Origin: Candidatus Puniceispirillum sp.
GTDB lineage: Bacteria > Pseudomonadota > Alphaproteobacteria > Puniceispirillales > Puniceispirillaceae
DNA length: 35,410 nucleotides
Assembly: GCA_028383305.1 (NCBI GenBank)
Contig: JAOEVD010000023.1
Span: 1-35,410 of the forward strand
Direction: 5' to 3'
Within the stretch, counting starts at the first letter, position 1. Each line of letters begins with the position of its first letter. Shown in pieces: positions 16,767-26,296 of the stretch. Under the pieces are notes generated by a model that saw nothing but the letters and a program-made list of their open reading frames with translations, did no database searches and had not been told where the DNA came from. A program made the translations under genes and the position numbers.

Positions 16767-17567
16767 TTGACCACTGCCGTAAAATCAGCCGTAAGAACGC
16801 TCAGAATACTTGAGCTTTTCTCTAACATTAACAAAGAGCTAACATTAAGAGATGTCTCAAAGGCTTTGGCACTACCGAAGAGTTCTGCATACATGCTGCT
16901 CTGCACACTCGTCGAAGAGCAATACTTAGAGGAGACCACCAACGGCGCTTATAAAATCTCAGATTTTGCGTCAATTAGTCAAAGCTGGATTGGCGGTTGG
17001 GCCGGCATGATTCGCCGTATAGCAGCTCCTGAAATGGATCGATTGTTAGAACAATTTGGTCATAGTGTTGTTCTGGGCCGCCTCACCAAATCTTTTGATG
17101 TTCAAATTATAGACGCACGTCAATCAGTTTCAGAAATGTCATACAGAGTTGGTGAGAAGCCAACAATCCCATCTTGGTGCTCATGTATGGGGCACGCAAT
17201 GCTCTCAAAAATGCCAGAGCAGGAAATAAAAATTTACTTGAGAACATTGAATCGCAAAAAGTTCACTCCGAAAACTACTACATCAACCAAAGACATAATG
17301 CTGAAACTAAAACAATGGCACCTCTGCGGCTACGCTCTCAACATAGATGAGCGGATTGACGGTGCAAGTGGTATCGCTGTTCCAATCCTTAATCTGAACC
17401 TTAAGCCAGTAGCAGCAATCAATATAGTCATGCTTACCCCGCGGTTTCACGCCCAAAAAAGTAAAATAATCAAGGCGCTAAAATCGGCGGCGGAAAACAT
17501 AGAGAAATCTATCTTTTTACCCTCGGTCAACACCAAACCAGAGATGAAATCATGGCTTATCGGATAG
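16767..17567 (+). CDS. IclR-family transcriptional regulator
   Basis: A 266-residue protein with an N-terminal winged helix (SAVRTLRILELFS... LTLRDVSKALALPKSSAYMLLCTL, about 7-50) and a C-terminal IclR effector domain. That domain includes GHSVVLGRL, the segment around WCSCMGHAML, and GYALNIDERIDGASGIAVPI. It starts with TTG at 16767 after AGGA, so translation may be weak. Its last 16 bases overlap hyuA, so it is the first gene of the hyu operon and divergent from the SDR-ABC operon. It most likely controls both in response to the substrate or an intermediate. It is the only recognisable transcription factor in the window. Confidence 0.9.
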   Translation: MTTAVKSAVRTLRILELFSNINKELTLRDVSKALALPKSSAYMLLCTLVEEQYLEETTNGAYKISDFASISQSWIGGWAGMIRRIAAPEMDRLLEQFGHSVVLGRLTKSFDVQIIDARQSVSEMSYRVGEKPTIPSWCSCMGHAMLSKMPEQEIKIYLRTLNRKKFTPKTTTSTKDIMLKLKQWHLCGYALNIDERIDGASGIAVPILNLNLKPVAAINIVMLTPRFHAQKSKIIKALKSAAENIEKSIFLPSVNTKPEMKSWLIG

Positions 17568-19609
17568 CAGTAGATATCGGCGGCACATTTACAGATTTTT
17601 GTGTTTTTGATGACACAACAAAGCAGCTCACAACATTAAAAGTCTTATCGCAACCGACAAAGCCAGGCTCAGAAATCTCAAATGGCTTAACAGAACTCTC
17701 TAAAACGTTTGATTTTAGCCCTGAAGATGTGACTTGGTTCAGCCACGGAACCACCGTTGGGGTAAACACCGTTATCCAACGCACCGGAGCAGTATTAAGT
17801 TTACTTGTCACTGAAGGTTTTGAAGATGTTTTAGAACTCGCTAGGCTTAAAGTCCCTGACCCTTACAATATTTTTTCTCAACGACCTGCGCCCCTTGTTC
17901 GAAGGGACCGTGTTTATGGGATTGGGGAGCGCACATTAAAAGACGGCACAATATTAAAATCAATCGACGATCAGTCTGTGAAAAATGCTGTTTTACGCGC
18001 CAAAAAAGATGGCGCTGACACCATTGTAGTTGCCCTTTTACACAGTTACGCAAACCCTGAGAATGAAAAAAGGGTTCGAGACATAGTAATGTCAGAGGCG
18101 CCAGATATAGAGATTACTCTCTCCTCTGATGTATGGCCGGTAATTAGGGAGTATGAAAGAACTGTAACCGCAACTGTTGCTGGATACATCCAAAGGCGCG
18201 TAGCGAATTATCTTACTGCTTTTCAAACTGCTCTCAAAACCGCAAATGTTCCTGCATTGCCTCTCATTGGAAAATCTAATGGCGGTGTTATGTCGGCGGA
18301 ACTTGGCAAACGCGATCCAATTTCGATGTTGTTGTCAGGTACCGCTGCAGGAGTAATAGGGGCTTCAAATGTAGCAAGTGGGGTGAATTGTTCACACGTG
18401 CTCAGCTTTGATGTTGGCGGAACAAGTGCAGACGTTGCGGTAATTTTGGACGGTGCTCCTGCCTATAGCAGTGGAGAAATGGTAGGAGAGTTTCCAATTT
18501 ATGTTCCCACAGTGTCGGTTACTTCAATAGGTGAAGGCGGTGGTTCAATTGCATGGATTGATGACTTTGGAGTATTGAAGGTTGGTCCAGAAAGTGCTGG
18601 CTCAAACCCCGGTCCCGCATGCTTTTGTTTGGGCGGCACAAGTCCAACGATTACAGATGCGTTCGCTGTCTCGGGATTCCTAGTCTCTGAAAATTTGGGA
18701 TACGGTTCAGTGAGTGTGGATATTAAAAAAGCCCAACAAGCGATTTCGGTAATCTCACAGAGACTGGGAAAGGGGAACTCCGAGGTAGCGGAGAGCATTA
18801 TAAATATCGCTGTATCAGGAATGTTTTTAGAAACATCAAAACTTCTCTCGAGAAGGGGTGTGGACCCTCGGCACTTTTCATTGGTTGCATTTGGCGGTGC
18901 CGGGCCAATGCTTGCTTGTCACCTAACACGTGATTTGGGGTTGGCTGAGGTTATTGTTCCACTGACACCTGGAGTTTTGTCTGCGTATGGCGGCCTAATT
19001 GCAAATGTAAAAAATGATTTCATCAGAACAGTCTTTGTGAATGTTGATGCTGATGGACTGAGTGTAATTATTGAAGTCGCTGAAACGCTTGAACATGAAG
19101 CTTTAAATTGGCTTCATAAGGAACAGGGCTTTGATGGTGAAACACAATTAAGCTGGTCGGCTGACATACGGTACCAAGGGCAGTCTTATGAAATTGAAAC
19201 GACCTTAACCAGAGCCTCTATTTTCTCGGCTGATGCTAGCAATATTCTTAGCGCCTTCCATCGCGAACATCATAAAGTTTATGGCCACTCTGATGAGATG
19301 GCAGAGGTTCAGATTGTGAACCTCAGGCTTGTTGTTACCGGCTTAGTCCCAAAACCACGCATACCAAAAATCAAAGAGCGCAAAGCTGAAGCAGAGCCAG
19401 AAAAATACACCAAAGTCTTTGTCGATGGTGCGCTTCAAAATACTGCTGTTTTCAATCGAACGAAATTGCGGCCAGGGCACCATTTTTTGGGCCCAGCAGT
19501 TGTTATCCAAGATGATACTACAACAGTAGTTTTGCCGGGTTTTAAAGGTCACATCGACGGCTCACAGAATATCATTCTAACTCCATGTGAGGCTAAAAAT
19601 GACAATTGA
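17552..19609 (+). CDS. hyuA: Hydantoinase/oxoprolinase subunit A (first pair)
   Basis: A 685-residue HyuA-type subunit with an actin/hexokinase-like ATPase fold. The first phosphate motif is VDIGGTFTDF at residues 7-16 (Hydant_A_N domain), the second is FDVGGTSADV at about 285-294, and AFGGAGPM follows at about 447. HyuA/HyuB enzymes use ATP to activate an amide or ketone oxygen: 5-oxoprolinase, N-methylhydantoinase and caprolactamase open cyclic amides, while acetone and acetophenone carboxylases carboxylate ketones. The ATG at 17552 lies inside the end of iclR, and the 3' end overlaps hyuB by 11 bp, so the subunits are translationally coupled. Substrate unknown. Confidence 0.9.
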   Translation: MAYRIAVDIGGTFTDFCVFDDTTKQLTTLKVLSQPTKPGSEISNGLTELSKTFDFSPEDVTWFSHGTTVGVNTVIQRTGAVLSLLVTEGFEDVLELARLKVPDPYNIFSQRPAPLVRRDRVYGIGERTLKDGTILKSIDDQSVKNAVLRAKKDGADTIVVALLHSYANPENEKRVRDIVMSEAPDIEITLSSDVWPVIREYERTVTATVAGYIQRRVANYLTAFQTALKTANVPALPLIGKSNGGVMSAELGKRDPISMLLSGTAAGVIGASNVASGVNCSHVLSFDVGGTSADVAVILDGAPAYSSGEMVGEFPIYVPTVSVTSIGEGGGSIAWIDDFGVLKVGPESAGSNPGPACFCLGGTSPTITDAFAVSGFLVSENLGYGSVSVDIKKAQQAISVISQRLGKGNSEVAESIINIAVSGMFLETSKLLSRRGVDPRHFSLVAFGGAGPMLACHLTRDLGLAEVIVPLTPGVLSAYGGLIANVKNDFIRTVFVNVDADGLSVIIEVAETLEHEALNWLHKEQGFDGETQLSWSADIRYQGQSYEIETTLTRASIFSADASNILSAFHREHHKVYGHSDEMAEVQIVNLRLVVTGLVPKPRIPKIKERKAEAEPEKYTKVFVDGALQNTAVFNRTKLRPGHHFLGPAVVIQDDTTTVVLPGFKGHIDGSQNIILTPCEAKNDN

Positions 19610-21611
19610 TAAAGTAACGCTCGAAATTCTGAAGAACCACACACGTGCTGCAGCCGAAAGCATGGCCTACACGCTCTACAGGACTGCTCATTCCACTTTT
19701 GTTAAAGAAACAGAGGATTTTACAACAGGCCTAACAACTGCTGATGGTGAAACTTTTGCTACGCCTACTGAACTGGGCGCAACATGGTTTGTTGGGCTTA
19801 ACTATGGCCGCGCAATTAAGATGATCGATGATTATCGTCCCGGCGATATATGCATTACAAATGACCCATACTCAGGATTTGTATGCACTCACCCACCAGA
19901 TATGCATATCTGGAAACCAATCTTTTATCAAAGTGAAGTTGTTGCTTTCTCGGTGGGACATATCCACAATACAGATGTTGGAGGGGCGGTTCCGGCGTCA
20001 CTATCAAGATCATTGTCTGAAGTTCACCAAGAAGGCATAAGGATACCTCCGACAAAAATCCTTTCAGAGGAAGGGATGAATCAGAAAATCCTTGATATTT
20101 TCCTTAAAAATGTCCGGGCACCAGAACAGAACTGGGGAGACCTCAAAGCTCAAATTGCAGCTTGCAACACTGGTGAACGCAAGGTTCAAGAAATGATCAA
20201 AAGGTTTGGAATTGAGACCTTTCGGAAGGGCATTCCGGAACTGCTAAATTATGCAGAGAACCAGGCCCGCGCGATTGTAAGAAACCTGCCCAATGGTAAA
20301 TATGAATTTTGGGACTATATCGACGAGGATGCCGTAAATGGTTGGCCGTGCAGAATCAAACTTACTCTAGTCATAGAGGATGAAACACTTATTCTAGATT
20401 TTACAGGTTCTGATCCCCAACTTGAAAGCTCAATGAATATTCCAACAGGCGGCGACCCACGCCATGTCCTTGTTCTTGTTGGGGTTGTTTATGTGCTTTA
20501 TTCTCTCGACCCAAAACTTTATTTGAATTCTGGCATCACGCGTATTTGCAAATGTATCCTACCATCTGGTACCATGGTTAATCCAGAATTCCCAGCTGCT
20601 GTTGGAATGCGTACGTTGTCATGTAACAGGCTTCACGGATTAACATTTGGTGCTTTTGCTCAAGCTGCCCCTGAAAGGTTAATGGGGGCCCCCGCAAGCG
20701 GCGGCCCGATAATGAATGTGAACACTACGGACATCAAAACTGGAAGAAGAATAATGGCTGCAATTAACCCAATGACTGGTGGCTCTGGAGGTTGCGCTGA
20801 TGGGGATGGCAATGATGGATCAGGCGCAAATCAAGGGTTTTTAAAGAACACGCCGACCGAAGTGAACGAAGTAGAAGCTGGAATTCTAGTCCACCGTTAT
20901 GGGTTAATGAAAAACTCTGCTGGGCCAGGAAAACACCGCGGAGGGCTTGGCACGGAAATGGTCTTTGAAGCATTAGCACCAAATACTAAAATAACGGCAA
21001 GAAACAGAGACCGCACAAGGTTCGCCGGCTGGGGTATTGTTGGAGGAAAAGCTGGCGCTGCATCTGCTTTTGTCCGAAACCCTGGAAAAACTAATCAAAT
21101 AAACCTTGGTAACACAGACATAGTCACTGTTGATCCCGGGGACATAATATATGTGAGCTGTGGCGGCGCTGGCGGCTGGGGGCTCCCAACTGAGCGTGAT
21201 CCCAAAGCAGTATTGCACGATTTTAAGTGCGGCTGGATTACAAAGCAGCATGCCAAGGAAATATACGGGGTGGTCATTAGCGAGGGCAGTGTCGATAAAA
21301 AAGCAACAACAGCCTGCCGTGAAATCAAGAAGTCTGAAAGTAGTCACAATCCTTCGAATGGCTTTTACAATGTTTCCGTTTCACAACAAGACTTTGAAAA
21401 AGTATGGACCAAACAAAATTACGACATACTTACTGAAGGTTTGGCTAAACTGCCCATCAGTTGGCGCTTTTTTGCAAAACACCAAATTTTCTCTGCAATA
21501 GCAAAAATGCCTGATAATGACCCTGACAAGTTAGATGGAACCGCTGTTCAAACGGAATTTAATATTTTACTGAAACGATTCCCAGATCTCAGAAACCGCA
21601 TAGAGGCTTGA
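19599..21611 (+). CDS. hyuB: Hydantoinase/oxoprolinase subunit B (first pair), with C-terminal extension
   Basis: About 670 residues. The HyuB core runs to about residue 540: NDPYSGFVCTHPPDM at 88, GHIHNTDVGGAVPAS at 120, and GGAGGWGLPTERDP near the end of the core. A further ~125 residues, including NYDILTEGLAKLPISWRFF, form an extension lacking in the second HyuB of this window. The ATG at 19599 is preferred over the GTG at 19587 because GAGG lies 6 bases before it. GHIHNTDVGG keeps the His/Asp cluster seen in many HyuB proteins. It should form an alpha-beta complex with the preceding HyuA. Confidence 0.9.
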   Translation: MTIDKVTLEILKNHTRAAAESMAYTLYRTAHSTFVKETEDFTTGLTTADGETFATPTELGATWFVGLNYGRAIKMIDDYRPGDICITNDPYSGFVCTHPPDMHIWKPIFYQSEVVAFSVGHIHNTDVGGAVPASLSRSLSEVHQEGIRIPPTKILSEEGMNQKILDIFLKNVRAPEQNWGDLKAQIAACNTGERKVQEMIKRFGIETFRKGIPELLNYAENQARAIVRNLPNGKYEFWDYIDEDAVNGWPCRIKLTLVIEDETLILDFTGSDPQLESSMNIPTGGDPRHVLVLVGVVYVLYSLDPKLYLNSGITRICKCILPSGTMVNPEFPAAVGMRTLSCNRLHGLTFGAFAQAAPERLMGAPASGGPIMNVNTTDIKTGRRIMAAINPMTGGSGGCADGDGNDGSGANQGFLKNTPTEVNEVEAGILVHRYGLMKNSAGPGKHRGGLGTEMVFEALAPNTKITARNRDRTRFAGWGIVGGKAGAASAFVRNPGKTNQINLGNTDIVTVDPGDIIYVSCGGAGGWGLPTERDPKAVLHDFKCGWITKQHAKEIYGVVISEGSVDKKATTACREIKKSESSHNPSNGFYNVSVSQQDFEKVWTKQNYDILTEGLAKLPISWRFFAKHQIFSAIAKMPDNDPDKLDGTAVQTEFNILLKRFPDLRNRIEA

Positions 21612-21632
21612 TGCAAAACTAACTAAGGTATG

Positions 21633-22415
21633 ATGCGAATGAATATACAGTTCGAAGGACAAACCATTTTAGTGACTGGTGCAGTTAGGGGAATTGGAAA
21701 AACAATTTGCCACCGCTTTGCCGAACTTGGGGGAAACGTCTGGGCGGCTGATATTGAAGAAGACCTGCTATCTACCGTTGTTGAGGGCGTTAGTGAGATA
21801 ATTGCTTCTCGAATTAAGACCGTCTCGGTTGATGTTACGAAACCAAAAATAGTTCAAGGACTTGTCGAGGATATACAAAATAAGTCTCTTACCGGAGCGG
21901 TTGATATAATAGTCCACTCTGCTGGTGGCATTAGATCAAGGTCAAAAACAGCTATTGAGAAAGTTTCAGACTCTGATTGGCGGGCAATCCAAGCCGTTAA
22001 TGTTGACGGTGCTTTTAACCTAGCACGGGCTGTTGTGCCAAAGATGAAGAACGTAAAACATGGTCGGATTATAATAATATCTAGCCGTGCAGGTATTGGC
22101 GTTTCACTTACAGGCATCCAAAGTTATGGGACCGCAAAAGCTGCACAAATAGGACTGGTGAAACAACTTTCAGCTGAGTTAGGTCAATTTGGTATCACAG
22201 TAAATTCTGTAGCCCCTGGTTTCATGCCAACAAGCCCAGATTATGTCAAACAGTGGGACTCATATGGAGATGCGAAGCAAAAAGCGATGGTTGAAAATAT
22301 TGCTATGCGACGCATTGGAGAGCCAAACGACATCGCCAATGCAGTTATTTTCTTTGCTTCAGACTTTGCAGGGTGGATAACAGGCCAGACACTGGCAGTA
22401 ACGGGTGGGCCATAA
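21633..22415 (+). CDS. SDR dehydrogenase, second of three, between the two hyu pairs
   Basis: About 260 residues with the SDR motifs TGAVRGIG, HSAGG (in place of NNAG), catalytic Ser in IISSRAG, and YGTAK. Three Met codons (21630, 21633, 21639) follow AAGG at 21625-21628; 21633 or 21639 have usable spacing. Residues VAPGFMPTSPDYVKQWDSYGDAKQK and the C-terminal AGWITGQTLAV closely match the third SDR (29172-29921), not the first. It begins 21 bp after hyuB and ends 1 bp before the next hyuA, so it is firmly part of the operon. A dehydrogenase between two ATP-dependent HyuAB enzymes suggests consecutive steps. Gly-Pro closes the protein immediately after the cofactor-binding end. Confidence 0.87.
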   Translation: MRMNIQFEGQTILVTGAVRGIGKTICHRFAELGGNVWAADIEEDLLSTVVEGVSEIIASRIKTVSVDVTKPKIVQGLVEDIQNKSLTGAVDIIVHSAGGIRSRSKTAIEKVSDSDWRAIQAVNVDGAFNLARAVVPKMKNVKHGRIIIISSRAGIGVSLTGIQSYGTAKAAQIGLVKQLSAELGQFGITVNSVAPGFMPTSPDYVKQWDSYGDAKQKAMVENIAMRRIGEPNDIANAVIFFASDFAGWITGQTLAVTGGP

Positions 22416-22416
22416 A

Positions 22417-24486
22417 ATGCCAAACAAGTCAAAAAGGATTTCAATAGCTGTCGATATCGGGGGAACTTTTACAGACATTGTTTTAGCCGATCAATCAACA
22501 AATTCTTTCTTTATTACAAAAACAAGCTCAACCCCTAACAACCCAGCTGTGGGGTTTTTTGAAGCGGTAGACTCTGTCCTTAAACTCAGCAATGTCCGCA
22601 AAGAAGACATTGAAATAGTTTTCCACGGTTCAACCGTTGCAACGAACGCAATTCTCGAAAACAAAGGAGCTAAAACAGCCCTAATCACAAGCAGGGGGTT
22701 TCGGTATGTTCTGGAAATTGGTCGTGCCGAGATACCTCGAGAAGCAAATCTCTACGGATGGATAAAACCAAAAAGGCCTGTGCTTCCAAGGGATATTTTT
22801 GAAATTGATGAGAGAATTCGTAGTGATGGCTCTGTGGCAAAGCATTTGGATCAGATGGATCTTGAGGCAATCGGCACAAAAATCTCAAAAGGGGGTTATG
22901 AAGCGGTAGCCATCTGTTTAATGCATAGCTACCTTAATGACGCACATGAACAAATAGTGAACAAATTTTTAACGAAAAAGTTTTCTGGCTTAGAGGTTTC
23001 AAGGTCAAGTGTTGTCTTACCTGTGTTCCGGGAATATGAGCGCACCATGACAACAGTAATGAATGCGATGGTCCAGCCACTTGTTGGCAAATATATTGGC
23101 CAACTCGAAGCGGGATTGAAAGAACGCAACATTCAAGCACCCATGCTGATAATGAAATCAAACGGTGGAGTTTTTCCACCAACAGAAGCAGCGCACTCTG
23201 GTGCTCATATGGCTTTGTCAGGCCCAGCAGCTGGAACTATAGGCGCTGCATATCTCGGTAGTTTATGCAAAATTAAAGATATGATAACAATCGATATCGG
23301 GGGAACCAGCGCTGATATATCACTAATTCGAAATGGTCAAGCGGCTGTAACTACCACTTCCAAAATCAATGAATTACCACTCTCTCTACCGGTTGTTGAT
23401 ATTCATACAATTGGAGCTGGAGGAGGATCTATTGCCAGCATTTCAGAAAGCGGTGCAATTCTTGTTGGACCCAAAAGTGCCGGCGCATATCCTGGGCCAG
23501 CGGCCTACGGAAAAGGAGGGCTGCAACCAACCGTAACTGATGCAAATTTAGTTCTTGGACGGCTGCCCCAAAAACTTTTAGACGGTCAAGTGGAACTGAG
23601 CACAGATGCTGCACAGCATGCAATACAAGAACATATAGCTAATCCACTTGGAATTTCAGTTCAGGCAGCAGCTATCGGCATTTTGGCTATAGTCAATGAA
23701 ACTATGAACAATGCGTTAAAACTTATGACAGTCGAACGCGGGCTGAATCCAAAAGATTTTACGCTTGTAGCATTTGGTGGAGCCGGACCTGTTCACGGCG
23801 GTGAGCTAATGCGTCTTTTGGGGTGTCAAAAACTTTTGCTACCACGTTATCCTGGGATATTATGCGCAACCGGCCTTTTATCAACGGACCTCAAGTACGA
23901 CTTTGCTACAACTCGTGTCCAAAGATCAGGACAATACAATGAAAAAGAAGTCCTAGAAATATTCGATAAGCTTTCTAATCAGGCACGAAGCAAACTGTTG
24001 CAAGATAAATTAAAAGAAGACGCCTACGAATTAAAACGAAGTGTTGATCTTCGTTACGCAGGTCAAGGAACAGAACTTACCGTTCCCTTTTCTGACAAAA
24101 CACCAATAAAAGTTTCAATTGAATCAGCAATAAATGAATTTCATAGATTCCACAGAGAGTTATATAATTTTGCAGATAAAAATGCTGGTGTGGAACTGAT
24201 CAATTTTCGTATCACGGCGACAAGTCCTATTCAACATGTTCCGCCTCCAAAAACACCTAAAGCTAAACTGCCACAACCGCCACAAAGTACTTTTAGGTAT
24301 GTTACCCTAAACGCAAATGGCCCACAAAAAGTTCCCGTGTGGAAAAGGGAAACGCTCCTTTGCGGTCATAGTATTGATGGCCCAGCAGTTATCGATCAAC
24401 TAGACACTACTTCAATAATTTTGGCTGGTCAAAAAGCTGAGGTCGACAAGTGGGGGAATATAATGATTTCTGAGGTGTTGAGATGA
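22417..24486 (+). CDS. hyuA: Hydantoinase/oxoprolinase subunit A (second pair)
   Basis: A 689-residue HyuA-type ATPase subunit: VDIGGTFTDIV at residues 12-22, IDIGGTSADIS at about 292-302, and AFGGAGPVHGGEL at about 452. The ATG at 22417, one base after the SDR stop, is preferred over the GTG at 22405 because GGTGGG lies 7 bases upstream. It shares the fold and motifs with the first HyuA but differs in detail (for example AEIPREANLYGWIKPKRP against LKVPDPYNIFSQRPAP), so the pairs are divergent paralogues rather than a recent duplication. The stop overlaps the next start as ATGA. Confidence 0.9.
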   Translation: MPNKSKRISIAVDIGGTFTDIVLADQSTNSFFITKTSSTPNNPAVGFFEAVDSVLKLSNVRKEDIEIVFHGSTVATNAILENKGAKTALITSRGFRYVLEIGRAEIPREANLYGWIKPKRPVLPRDIFEIDERIRSDGSVAKHLDQMDLEAIGTKISKGGYEAVAICLMHSYLNDAHEQIVNKFLTKKFSGLEVSRSSVVLPVFREYERTMTTVMNAMVQPLVGKYIGQLEAGLKERNIQAPMLIMKSNGGVFPPTEAAHSGAHMALSGPAAGTIGAAYLGSLCKIKDMITIDIGGTSADISLIRNGQAAVTTTSKINELPLSLPVVDIHTIGAGGGSIASISESGAILVGPKSAGAYPGPAAYGKGGLQPTVTDANLVLGRLPQKLLDGQVELSTDAAQHAIQEHIANPLGISVQAAAIGILAIVNETMNNALKLMTVERGLNPKDFTLVAFGGAGPVHGGELMRLLGCQKLLLPRYPGILCATGLLSTDLKYDFATTRVQRSGQYNEKEVLEIFDKLSNQARSKLLQDKLKEDAYELKRSVDLRYAGQGTELTVPFSDKTPIKVSIESAINEFHRFHRELYNFADKNAGVELINFRITATSPIQHVPPPKTPKAKLPQPPQSTFRYVTLNANGPQKVPVWKRETLLCGHSIDGPAVIDQLDTTSIILAGQKAEVDKWGNIMISEVLR

Positions 24487-26288
24487 GTATGGCATTCGAG
24501 AACGCCAATCAGCGTTTCACTGTTGAATTGATCAAGGGTGCGATGAATGCCACACGTCGTGAAATGGAGGCATTGATAACACGAACAGCAATGTCCCCAT
24601 TTATTAGAGAGAAAAAAGATTTTTTCACAGCAATCTTAAACGCCAAAGGTGAACTTGTCGTATCAACCAGCCTTACGCTTGCAGGAAATCTTGTTGATGA
24701 AATACTTGAGATATATCCGATCACAAGTATGCAAAATGGTGACCTATATTGGTACAATGACCCGTATGCCACGAAGGGTGCAGTCAGTCATTTGCCTGAC
24801 ATGGTGTTTATTATGCCCGTTTTTTCGCAATCTGAAATTGTTGCATTTGTTGAGTGCTGGGGACATCTCTGGGATATCGGCGGCGCAGTTCCAGGGTCAA
24901 TAAGTCCTAAAGCAAAATCAATCTTCGAAGAGGGTATTATGATCCCCCCTGTAAGAGTTATTCAGGCTGGCAAACGAAATGAGGAAGTTTTTAGAATTTT
25001 CACTAATAATTCACGATTTCCCGATATGTTGGAAGGGGATCTAAATAGTCTTATGGCTGCATGCCAACTTGGAAAAAAACGTGTGGAAGAGTGCATTAAA
25101 GTTCACGGGACCGACGCACTGCTCCTGGCCTTTGAGACAACAATTTCACAAACCCAATACGCACTCGAAAGCCAAATTAAAAAATTAATCCCTGAGGGTA
25201 AATGGGCCTTTCGTGATCGAATAGACAGCGACGCTGTTTCTGAGAGAGGCTATTTTGTTGATGCCGTCCTTCAACATAAAAACTCAGAGTTAACAATAGA
25301 CTTCACACAAACTGACCAACAAGCCGATGGACCTATAAATTTCATTATGGATGAGTCAGTTCCAAAATTCATGCTTGGCTTGTATTTAACGCGTGACATG
25401 CCCGGCATTATAATGAATGCCGGGTTTGTCCGTGCTCTTGGCGAAATAAAAACAGCTCCCGGGACTTTGTTATCGCCACTCCCGCCAGCACCTCTGGGCT
25501 TAAGGTCTCATTCTATGTTCCGTGTCAATAGCGCCATTTTTGGTTGCTTGGTGCAAGCTATGAATGGTCAAGGGTCAGCAGCTTCGTGCGTTTATGTGCT
25601 CTATTATTTAAGGGGTAAAAAGCCCAGTGGCGGAGATGAACTGTGCATTGAGGGTTTGTCCGTGGGTTATGGCGCAAGAAATTTTGCTGATGGGCTTGAT
25701 GCTGTTTACTATGTTGCTCAAGAAAATTATCCAATAGAATTCGCCGAAATGGAATTCGGTTTAGAAATTGAACAATTTGGTGTTCATTGTGACTCCGGCG
25801 GTGCCGGCAGGTACAGAGGGGGGTGCGGCATAATCCGCGATGTAAGGGTGCTTCTTGATCAGATGACCCTTGGAGTAAGGATTGACAATTGTCGTTATCC
25901 AGCATTCGGTGCAAACGGGGGACTATCCGGAATGCCCGGCAAAGTAATAATAAATCCAGGCTGCGGCAATGAAACAGAGATCAAGCCTCTAAGCGACGGA
26001 ACAATCGTTCACAAGGGTGACCTTATTCGAATAATAACTCCAGGTGGAGGAGGTTGGGGCTGTCCATTGGACAGGTCTCCCAATGACGTTTTGGATGACT
26101 TCCTTGACGGCTACATATCTGCAAAGAATGCCGAGCAACAATATGGCGTCGTATTTACGGCTGACCAAACAAAAGTAAACTGGGACGAAACTGAAAAACT
26201 GAGAGCTAGTCAAACTCGGCCAGCGGAAATGTTTCATCGCGGGCGTTATTACAATGCTGAGGCTGACCGTATAGCTGACTTAAACTGA
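24483..26288 (+). CDS. hyuB: Hydantoinase/oxoprolinase subunit B (second pair)
   Basis: A 601-residue HyuB subunit with NDPYATKGAVSHLPDM at about 92 and GGGGWGCPLDRSP near the C-terminus. At residue 127 the conserved cluster reads GHLWDIGGAVPGS, one His fewer and two residues shorter than GHIHNTDVGG in the first HyuB. This points to a different subfamily and probably a different substrate. It lacks the C-terminal extension of the first HyuB. Translation starts at the ATGA overlap with hyuA, with GAGG about 7 bases upstream. It is the last gene of the operon and converges on the FMO-like gene with only 8 bp between stops. Confidence 0.9.
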   Translation: MSMAFENANQRFTVELIKGAMNATRREMEALITRTAMSPFIREKKDFFTAILNAKGELVVSTSLTLAGNLVDEILEIYPITSMQNGDLYWYNDPYATKGAVSHLPDMVFIMPVFSQSEIVAFVECWGHLWDIGGAVPGSISPKAKSIFEEGIMIPPVRVIQAGKRNEEVFRIFTNNSRFPDMLEGDLNSLMAACQLGKKRVEECIKVHGTDALLLAFETTISQTQYALESQIKKLIPEGKWAFRDRIDSDAVSERGYFVDAVLQHKNSELTIDFTQTDQQADGPINFIMDESVPKFMLGLYLTRDMPGIIMNAGFVRALGEIKTAPGTLLSPLPPAPLGLRSHSMFRVNSAIFGCLVQAMNGQGSAASCVYVLYYLRGKKPSGGDELCIEGLSVGYGARNFADGLDAVYYVAQENYPIEFAEMEFGLEIEQFGVHCDSGGAGRYRGGCGIIRDVRVLLDQMTLGVRIDNCRYPAFGANGGLSGMPGKVIINPGCGNETEIKPLSDGTIVHKGDLIRIITPGGGGWGCPLDRSPNDVLDDFLDGYISAKNAEQQYGVVFTADQTKVNWDETEKLRASQTRPAEMFHRGRYYNAEADRIADLN

Positions 26289-26296
26289 ACAAAAAT

